DNA of 22,094 nt from NCBI GenBank assembly GCA_023428035.1, contig JAEYZO010000440.1:1-22094 (forward strand), written 5' to 3'. Positions 17,287 to 22,094 of the stretch are shown here, piece after piece (position 1 is the stretch's first letter; each line of letters opens with the position of its first letter). Under the pieces are notes generated by a model, which worked only from the letters and a program-made list of their open reading frames with translations, searched no databases and had not been told where the DNA came from. The stretch comes from Pseudomonadota bacterium (lineage in GTDB: Bacteria; Myxococcota_A; Polyangia; Polyangiales; Ga0077539). Position numbers and translations under genes: made by a program.

Positions 17287-18015
17287 ATGGTCGCAACATC
17301 GTCTCCCGAGACTCCCCGGCCGCGTCCGAAGCCCGGCGCGCCTTGCGAGCTCATCATCTGGCGCTGTCTCCCGAACGAGACTCGCGGAGAGCGCCGCGTC
17401 CCCGTCGACAACATCGTCCCCGAGGACCTCGAGGCCGTCGCATCACGCTGGCCCCACGGCCCCGGTCGCTTTCGCCTCGAGTACCGCGATGCGAAGCGCG
17501 CCGTCGTTCGCGCGCGGTACTTCCTGGTGCCCGCCGCGCACGAGGGGCGGCGCATCGTCGAGACCCACGGACGCATGAAGAAGTCCGCGCGACGGCTCCC
17601 TCCTCCGCGACGGGCGGACGATCCTCCGCCGGTCGAGGCGCTCGCCTCTCGCGCGCCGATGGCTCCAGGAGCCTCCGTGCAGGCGTCGAACCCGAGCCAG
17701 GGGGCAACGCAGCTCGTCGACCCGTTCCTGCCAGCGGTAGCCCCGCCAGAGGGCTTCATGGCCTGCCTGCACGCCACCGCGGGGTGGATCACGCACAGGG
17801 CGAACCGGTTCCCGCCGGAGGGCTACGTCCACGTGCGGTGCAGCGCGGGCGTCTGGGTCGTGGTGCCCGAGGGCCGCGTCGTCGCGCCGTACACGCCGCA
17901 TCGCACGGCCGAGGGCGAGAAGGTCTACATCTGGGCGCCGCCACCCAAGCCGCAGCCTCTGCCCGCCAAACACCCCGCCTCGCCGCCGAAGCGGAAGCTG
18001 CGCCCCCAGCGCTGA
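17287..18015 (+). CDS. Unknown 242-aa protein
   Basis: I do not recognise the family. Residues 19-82 form a compact domain (ELIIWRCLPN, then VPVDNIVPEDLEAVASRWPH, then GRFRLEYRDAK and RARYFLVP) that recalls small proteins of phages and other mobile elements. Residues about 95-165 are a low-complexity Pro/Arg/Ala linker. Residues about 180-222 (ATAGWITHRANRFPPEGYVHV to VYIWAPP) look like a small beta domain. The tail is Pro/Lys/Arg-rich. There is no signal peptide. The ATG at 17287 has AAGGAG 7 nt upstream, much better than an in-frame ATG at 17188. It is convergent with the AbiE operon with only 16 bp between stops. The basic linker and tail hint at nucleic acid binding, as inference only. 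Confidence 0.65.
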   Translation: MVATSSPETPRPRPKPGAPCELIIWRCLPNETRGERRVPVDNIVPEDLEAVASRWPHGPGRFRLEYRDAKRAVVRARYFLVPAAHEGRRIVETHGRMKKSARRLPPPRRADDPPPVEALASRAPMAPGASVQASNPSQGATQLVDPFLPAVAPPEGFMACLHATAGWITHRANRFPPEGYVHVRCSAGVWVVVPEGRVVAPYTPHRTAEGEKVYIWAPPPKPQPLPAKHPASPPKRKLRPQR

Positions 18016-18031
18016 GCGAGCGCCGCATCGG

Positions 18032-18940
18032 TCACGGCGCGTTCCACCGTCTCGCGTCGGGGTCCCACGTCCCGTTCTCTCCCGCGAGTGCAGGGCCGAG
18101 GAAGGCCACCACGGCGGCGTGGGCCTCCTCGACCGTCTTCCACGGCAGCCCCTGCTCCTCCACGAGCGCCGCGTACGACGCGCGCCATGAGGTCGGTGCC
18201 GCCGGAACGCTCTCAGGCACGGGATGCGTCGCCCGGAACGTGAAGGTCGTCTCCAGGGCCGCGCGGAGCGAGCGCGCGTCGAGCGTCTGCGTCCCCGCGA
18301 GCAGCGCGAGGTCGGGCAGATCCCTCACCCGCGAGTTCTCGCGCCCTGAGCGCAGCGGAGGGCGCGTGTAGGCGTGGAGCTTTTCCGCGATGTGCGTCTC
18401 GACGGGGTACGCGCCGACGCGGAGCGGCGCGACGCCCACGAAGTCGAGGAAGTCCTCCCCGACGAGCTCCTCGGGCGCTCCGTGCATGGGGTCGCCCATC
18501 CCGACGTCGACGCCGAAGGGTGAGCCGTAGACCTGCCCCGCGAGCGTGACGCCCACACGAAAGCGCCTCCCGTCGTAGACGGCCTCCTCGATGTCGGGAT
18601 GGTCGGGGTCGGGGTCGACGACGAACACGAGCTGGTCGCCCAGCGCGAGGGCCGCCGCCGCGCGAAGTCGCGCGAGCACGCCGTCGGGGTCGCCGGTGGC
18701 GCGCAGGTCGACGTCCTTGGTGCTGCGTGCGTTCGAGAGGCGCAGCTCCATCGCGAGGCCGCCCTTCAACGTCGCGTCGCGGCCGAAGGTGTTCACCACC
18801 CGCGCGAGGAAGCGCTCCATCACGAAGCGCTGCCGCACGCGGTTGACGAGCACCCGACGCTGCGCCGCGCGCTTCTTCAAGCGGTCTTCGAGGGCGACCT
18901 TGAACGCGGCCGGCGTCTTGTAGACCTTGGGTGCGGTCAC
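18032..18940 (-). CDS. abiEii: AbiEii/AbiGii-family nucleotidyltransferase toxin (type IV toxin-antitoxin)
   Basis: AbiEii toxins are nucleotidyltransferases that stop growth; characterised relatives modify tRNA, and some pairs give phage abortive infection. This 302-aa protein has the family hallmarks: LKGGLAMELRL (G60, G61) then STKDVDLRA (D76, D78), the nucleotidyltransferase GG...DxD core, followed by ETHIAEKLHAY (181-191) and RVRDLPDLALL (205-214). The GTG at 18940 overlaps the antitoxin stop as GTGA. The open frame continues further upstream but that part is a shadow of the antitoxin gene. Length is normal for the family and the motifs are intact, so it is probably active. The overlap with the antitoxin gene should keep expression balanced. 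Confidence 0.9.
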   Translation of the reverse strand: MTAPKVYKTPAAFKVALEDRLKKRAAQRRVLVNRVRQRFVMERFLARVVNTFGRDATLKGGLAMELRLSNARSTKDVDLRATGDPDGVLARLRAAAALALGDQLVFVVDPDPDHPDIEEAVYDGRRFRVGVTLAGQVYGSPFGVDVGMGDPMHGAPEELVGEDFLDFVGVAPLRVGAYPVETHIAEKLHAYTRPPLRSGRENSRVRDLPDLALLAGTQTLDARSLRAALETTFTFRATHPVPESVPAAPTSWRASYAALVEEQGLPWKTVEEAHAAVVAFLGPALAGENGTWDPDARRWNAP

Positions 18941-19506
18941 GCGGCCCCCCTTCGACGCGCACGTTCCAGGCGCGACGCCTCGGCGGAGGTGATGAGCTTG
19001 CGGCGCCGGGCCTGGGCGATGGCCTGCTCGACCCACGCGGTCGACACGTCGGCCTCGATGCAGTCCGCGATGGTGCGGGCGGGCGTGGTGAGCGGGATGT
19101 ACCCGAGCCACTGCCGCTCGCTCTCGGCTAGCTCGGCGACGTGGAGGGTGACGTGGCCTGGCGTGGCGAAGCGTGCGTAGCGCCAGGTGGGCGGCACGGT
19201 CATGTGCACGCGGCCGGGGAGCGCGTCGGAGAGCCCGTGGAGAAAGAGCGCGGTGACGTGGCTGAAGACGGCGTCCTCGCCCGACCAGAGCCACAGGGCG
19301 ATGAGCTCGTCGTGCTCGGTCGGGGACGCGCTCACGAAGCGATAGACCCCGCGCATCTCCCGCGACACCCACCCGGTGCCGACGCGGTAGCGCAGGAGCT
19401 GCGGCGAGATGTGGTGCGTCTGGGCCTCGGCGGCGGTGAAGAAACCGGCGCGGGCGCGCGCGGCCTCCATCAAGCCGGTCCAGTCGGGGGTCTGCACCTC
19501 GTCCAC
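18937..19506 (-). CDS. abiEi: AbiEi-family antitoxin and autoregulator (type IV toxin-antitoxin)
   Basis: The 189-aa antitoxin has an N-terminal winged-helix domain (residues about 18-58: AGFFTAAEAQTHHISPQLL, then VSREMRGVYRF) and a C-terminal antitoxin domain (EDAVFSHVTALFLHGL, then VPPTWRYARF and TPARTIADCIEAD), as expected for AbiEi proteins. In the type IV scheme the antitoxin acts without a stable complex with the toxin and also represses its own promoter. The GTG start at 19506 lacks a Shine-Dalgarno sequence; a promoter-like element ends 7 nt before it, consistent with a leaderless transcript. A start at residue 13 (19470) is possible but would trim the helix before the winged helix. 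It is the first gene of the pair. Confidence 0.88.
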   Translation of the reverse strand: MDEVQTPDWTGLMEAARARAGFFTAAEAQTHHISPQLLRYRVGTGWVSREMRGVYRFVSASPTEHDELIALWLWSGEDAVFSHVTALFLHGLSDALPGRVHMTVPPTWRYARFATPGHVTLHVAELAESERQWLGYIPLTTPARTIADCIEADVSTAWVEQAIAQARRRKLITSAEASRLERARRRGAA

Positions 19507-19511
19507 GATTC

Positions 19512-19544
19512 GCAGTTTGTGAAGGATGGCTTTAGAAACTGCAA
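19512..19544 (-). promoter_or_regulatory. Candidate AbiEi operator overlapping the abiE promoter
   Basis: GCAGTTT (19512-19518) and AAACTGC (19536-19542) form a 7-bp inverted repeat with a 17-nt spacer. On the minus strand one arm overlaps a -35-like TTGCAG (19539-19544) and the other a weak -10-like CAAACT (19514-19519), 19 bp apart. The -10 ends 7 nt before the GTG at 19506. AbiEi antitoxins are known to bind inverted repeats in their own promoter, so this is a likely autoregulatory site. Confidence 0.45.
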
Positions 19545-19698
19545 GAGAACGGCGGTGCCATTTCGGCTCCGCACGTCGCGGGCACCGGGCGAACCGCCTC
19601 GACGCGCAGGTCTACGGCGCGCTGCCCCCGTCCCCTGTCCCCCGACTCCTCGGCGCGAGCGAATCGGTGTCGACGCTTCACGCCCGTCGTCGTGGCTC

Positions 19699-19707
19699 TG
19701 GTAGCGT
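19699..19707 (+). promoter_or_regulatory. Extended -10 box before the lipoprotein gene
   Basis: TGGTAGCGT (TG-n-TAnnnT) ends 7 nt before the ATG at 19715, the same form and spacing as before the HNH gene. There is no ribosome site, so a leaderless mRNA is likely. A poor -35 candidate TTCACG lies 19 bp upstream (19677-19682). Confidence 0.4.
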
Positions 19708-19714
19708 GCGCCGT

Positions 19715-19966
19715 ATGGGTCGAGGCATCGGCGTGATCCTGCTCCTCGGGGTTGGGACGGGTTGCTACACGCACAACCTCTCCGAAGCTCAGCTCACCGC
19801 CCGAGAGCGATTTTCCCGGCAGTATCGGTGCCCGGAACAGACCGTGATGGTCGAGGAGCTGGGCGGCGGGGCATACCGCGCACGGGGCTGTCGACGCGAG
19901 GTGATCTACCGCTGCGACCCGGACTCGTTCGAGCCGCAGTGTGCACCAGAAGGCGCGCCACGCTGA
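19715..19966 (+). CDS. Small probable lipoprotein
   Basis: The 83-aa protein has a short signal peptide (MGRGIGVILLLGVGTGC) with C17 as the likely lipidated Cys; the lipobox is imperfect (G-T-G before Cys). The mature part has three further Cys in the pattern YRCPEQTVMVEELGGGAYRA, then RGC and later YRC, resembling small envelope lipoproteins common in Polyangia (sequence around CPxxxV...LGGGxYxxxGC...YxC). Function is unknown. The ATG at 19715 is the only start that gives a signal peptide; the frame stays open upstream to 19526 with unlikely composition. It is convergent with the next gene. Confidence 0.72.
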   Translation: MGRGIGVILLLGVGTGCYTHNLSEAQLTARERFSRQYRCPEQTVMVEELGGGAYRARGCRREVIYRCDPDSFEPQCAPEGAPR

Positions 19967-19996
19967 CGGCCAAGCCTGCATCTGCCCGGTGGTCAA

Positions 19997-20599
19997 TCAG
20001 CGATCTGCATAGAAATCATCGTCAGGTTCGCGAGTTTTCCATTTCGACCGCCGCTCGCACTCTTCCGCCAACTCCGGATACTTCGCGGCGATCGCCGCGA
20101 AGACCCGTTGAACGATCACGGCGTGAGTCTTCGACCCCTCTTGGTTCGCTGTCGCTTCACACCGGAGATCATCATACCGCGTACACTCGTGCCGCAGGTA
20201 GTTCACCATGATGCGCGCGGAGAACTCCTCATCAGACTCCCTGAGTTCTCCAGCACCACACTCCCAATTCCCTCGTTCAGCCTGGCGAGCATCGAAGTGT
20301 CGAAGTGCCTTCATCCATAGCTCATCCATCGGCATGAGGATCACGTCGATCTCAACCTCCCGCATCGCAGCCGCGCCACGCTCGTCCCGCTGGAGCGCTT
20401 CTCGCGCGCGTTGTTCCTTCTGCACTCCCAAATCATAGGCCAGCGCGCACTCGAGCTGCCCGATCCGGGTACGCTCTGCTCGAAAGACCGGGTCGCGCTC
20501 GACTTCCCGCACACGCTCCAGAGCGAAAAGCCTGACCTTTCGCCTCGGCGATCTCCCCGTAGTTCCTACGGCGTCCGCATCCTTCAGGAATCGGTGCAT
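19997..20599 (-). CDS. Unknown 200-aa protein, 5' side abutted by an IS element
   Basis: I do not recognise a named family. The C-terminal part (about 125-185: SARIMVNYLRHECTRYDD, then HAVIVQRVFAAIAAKYPELAEECER) looks like a conserved helical domain found in hypothetical proteins of accessory regions. The N-terminal 80 residues are charged and helical. Its DNA is visibly less GC-rich than its neighbours, which suggests separate acquisition. The ATG at 20599 lies only 5 bp from the IS end at 20605. The frame is open on into the IS, so the original gene may have started further upstream and lost its true N-terminus or promoter. An AGGG in the IS end could act as a makeshift ribosome site. An internal Met at residue 79 is an alternative start. 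Confidence 0.6.
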   Translation of the reverse strand: MHRFLKDADAVGTTGRSPRRKVRLFALERVREVERDPVFRAERTRIGQLECALAYDLGVQKEQRAREALQRDERGAAAMREVEIDVILMPMDELWMKALRHFDARQAERGNWECGAGELRESDEEFSARIMVNYLRHECTRYDDLRCEATANQEGSKTHAVIVQRVFAAIAAKYPELAEECERRSKWKTREPDDDFYADR

Positions 20600-20604
20600 G
20601 AGAC

Positions 20605-20626
20605 CATCCCTGTCAACGTGTGCTCG
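20605..20626 (+). repeat. Left terminal inverted repeat of the IS
   Basis: It begins CATCCCTGTCAACG and matches the reverse complement of 22073-22094 over all 22 bases; similarity fades after that. Confidence 0.92.
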
Positions 20627-20646
20627 GAGCGGAGCTCCTGAGGGGG

Positions 20647-20652
20647 TAGCGT
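20647..20652 (+). promoter_or_regulatory. Possible -10 box of the transposase gene
   Basis: TAGCGT lies 10 nt before the ATG at 20663, the same hexamer as before the lipoprotein gene. The spacing and upstream bases differ and no -35 is evident, so this is tentative. Confidence 0.25.
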
Positions 20653-20662
20653 TCGCGCTGCG

Positions 20663-22063
20663 ATGCAGCCGATCCCGACGCTCTCTCCGTTCGTGCAGCA
20701 GGTTCTCGACCGCTACGAGGCCCGTTCTCCCGGCGCGCTCGCGCTTCGGATGACACTGGAGCACACCTTCGGCTCGGCCGAGATCGACGCGATCTTCGAG
20801 AAGACGCGGCAGTTGCAGTACGACCGGACGCTGCACTTCTCCACGGTCGTCGACGTGATGGCCGCAGTGGTCACGCAGGGGGTGCCCTCGGTCAACGCGG
20901 GCTTGAAGGCCCTGGGCGAGGCGCTGCCGGTGTCGCGCACCGCCTTCTACAACAAGCTCAATGCCACCGAGCCGGCCATTGCCGCGGCGCTGGTGGAGCA
21001 CTCCGCTCGCAGGGCGCGCGAGATCATCGAGCACACCGGGGGAACGCGCGCGCCGGTGCTCGACGGCTACCGGCTCAAGATCGTCGACGGCGCGCACCTG
21101 GGGGGCACCGAGCGGCGGTTGCAGGTGCTGTGGGGCTGCGCGGCCGGGCCGCTTCCGGGCATGTGCCTGGTGATCCTGGAGCCGGACGTGATGCTCGCCA
21201 CCGCGGCCATCCCCTGCGAGGACGGCCACGCCCAGGAGCGCAGCCTCACCGAGGCGCTGCTGAAGCACATGCACCCGGGCGACTGCCTGATGGGCGACCG
21301 CAACTTCTGCACGACCCCCATCCTCTTCGGCGTCGCCGAGCGCGGCGCGGCGAGCCTGCTGCGCGAGCACGCGAATCTGCCCTGGCGTCCGATCGGCAAG
21401 CGCAAGGCGCAGGGCCGGATCGACACCGGCTCGGTGTACGAGCAGCGGATCGTGGTGATCGGCGACAAGGGGGCCGAGCTCGAAGCGCGCCGCATCACGC
21501 TGGTGCTCAACACGCCCACGCGCGACGGCGACACGGAGCTGCACCTGATCACGACGATCCCGCGGGAGAAGGTGAGCGCCAAGGCCCTGGCGAAGGCGTA
21601 CTCGGCGCGGTGGAGAATCGAGACCGCGTTCGGTCACATGGCCTCGTGGCTCGAAGCGGAGATCAACACGCTGGGCTATCCGCGCGCGGCGCTGCTGGCG
21701 TTCTGCGTGGGGCTGATGGCGTACAACACGCTCTCCGTGTTGCAGGGGGCGCTGCGCGCGGTGCACGGCGAGCAGGTCGTGCAGGAGGAGGTCTCCAGCT
21801 ACCATCTGGTGCATCAGGCCCGCGCCGACGTGGGGGGCCTGGACACGCTGCTGGAGCCGAGCGACTGGGAGCCGATCCGCACGATGACCGCGGCCGACCT
21901 CGCCGTCCGTCTCGTCGAGGTCGTGCGCCACATCCCTCTGGCCACGATCCGCAAGGCGAAGCGGGGGCCGAAGAAGCCCGTGCCGAAGCGAACCCGCTTC
22001 AAGGGCAAGCCCCATGTCTCTACGAAGAGGCTCCTCGAACGATACTTTCAGGGAGACTCGTGA
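20663..22063 (+). CDS. IS4-family DDE transposase
   Basis: This 466-aa DDE transposase cuts and joins the ends of the IS. The catalytic triad is visible as D142 (KIVDGAHLGG), D212 (LMGDRNFCT) and E320 in AYSARWRIETAF, which gives the Y-2-R-3-E part of the IS4-family YREK signature (Y313, R316, E320); the usual Lys seven residues later is not present. The N-terminal 120 residues form the helical DNA-binding region (TAFYNKLN). A basic C-terminal tail (AKRGPKKPVPKRTRFKGKP) follows. It is full length with no frameshift, so the element is probably active or recently active. The ATG at 20663 is the first start after the left repeat and has no close ribosome site. Confidence 0.95.
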   Translation: MQPIPTLSPFVQQVLDRYEARSPGALALRMTLEHTFGSAEIDAIFEKTRQLQYDRTLHFSTVVDVMAAVVTQGVPSVNAGLKALGEALPVSRTAFYNKLNATEPAIAAALVEHSARRAREIIEHTGGTRAPVLDGYRLKIVDGAHLGGTERRLQVLWGCAAGPLPGMCLVILEPDVMLATAAIPCEDGHAQERSLTEALLKHMHPGDCLMGDRNFCTTPILFGVAERGAASLLREHANLPWRPIGKRKAQGRIDTGSVYEQRIVVIGDKGAELEARRITLVLNTPTRDGDTELHLITTIPREKVSAKALAKAYSARWRIETAFGHMASWLEAEINTLGYPRAALLAFCVGLMAYNTLSVLQGALRAVHGEQVVQEEVSSYHLVHQARADVGGLDTLLEPSDWEPIRTMTAADLAVRLVEVVRHIPLATIRKAKRGPKKPVPKRTRFKGKPHVSTKRLLERYFQGDS

Positions 22064-22072
22064 ACTCCCCTG

Positions 22073-22094
22073 CGAGCACACGTTGACAGGGATG
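22073..22094 (-). repeat. Right terminal inverted repeat of the IS
   Basis: This is the perfect inverted copy of 20605-20626 and ends at the window edge. It contains an outward TTGACA at 22083-22088. Confidence 0.92.

Larger units (their letters stand above)
20605..22094 (+). mobile_element. IS4-family insertion sequence, about 1490 bp
   Basis: A single transposase gene is flanked by perfect 22-bp terminal inverted repeats at 20605-20626 and 22073-22094. Length, gene layout and the transposase motifs fit the IS4 family. The right end coincides with the last base of the window, so the target duplication cannot be checked and the true end could lie slightly beyond. Both repeats contain TTGACA reading outwards (22083-22088 on plus, 20611-20616 on minus), which could supply a -35 to flanking genes. 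Confidence 0.9.

Noticed and set aside
20600..22081. Extension of the 200-aa minus-strand gene through the whole IS
   Set aside because: It is the antisense shadow of the transposase; real coding character begins at about 20599.

Overview
The window is very GC-rich, with coding regions biased to G/C in the third codon position. It carries a small Cys-containing lipoprotein of a style I associate with Polyangia, large TPR/CHAT proteins and many operons joined by 1-4 nt overlaps. Together these suggest a myxobacterium (Myxococcota, probably Polyangia/Sandaracinus-like). That assignment is inference from style, not from a marker gene. I see no rRNA, tRNA or CRISPR array.

Region A (61-7787, minus strand) is one probable operon of four genes. 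It begins with an 1874-residue TPR protein carrying two CHAT (caspase-like) domains. Domain 1 keeps the His/Cys dyad (H753, C791). Domain 2 has lost both residues (V1678, A1720) and looks like a pseudoprotease. Two proteins I do not recognise follow (330 and 185 aa, joined by TGATG and ATGA overlaps). The last gene is a viperin-like radical SAM protein that keeps the CxxxCxxC and GGEP motifs but stops at 166 residues, about half the family length. This is the best candidate for an undescribed conflict/antiviral system here.

Region B (8036-8536, plus) is a lone winged-helix regulator transcribed away from region A. Region C (8800-15640, minus) is a three-gene operon whose two junctions are both GTGA overlaps: an uncharacterised 441-aa protein, a 694-aa PLD-family nuclease-like protein with two H-x-K sites, and a 1145-aa SNF2-type helicase with long insertions. 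It resembles a DNA-targeting defence cassette but lacks the defining genes of DISARM and Dpd. Region D (16112-17086, plus) is a stand-alone HNH endonuclease divergent from region C. Region E is a 242-aa unknown protein (plus), followed by a type IV AbiEi/AbiEii toxin-antitoxin pair (minus) whose promoter region carries an inverted repeat. Region F is a small lipoprotein (plus) and a lower-GC unknown gene (minus) whose 5' side is abutted by an IS4-family insertion sequence. The IS fills the window to its last base, with perfect 22-bp terminal inverted repeats.

Overall this is an accessory defence island: CHAT/viperin, SNF2-PLD, HNH nuclease and AbiE within about 19 kb, bordered by an IS. Several genes without a Shine-Dalgarno sequence have a TA(G/C)CGT -10-like box 7 nt before the start codon, suggesting leaderless transcripts.
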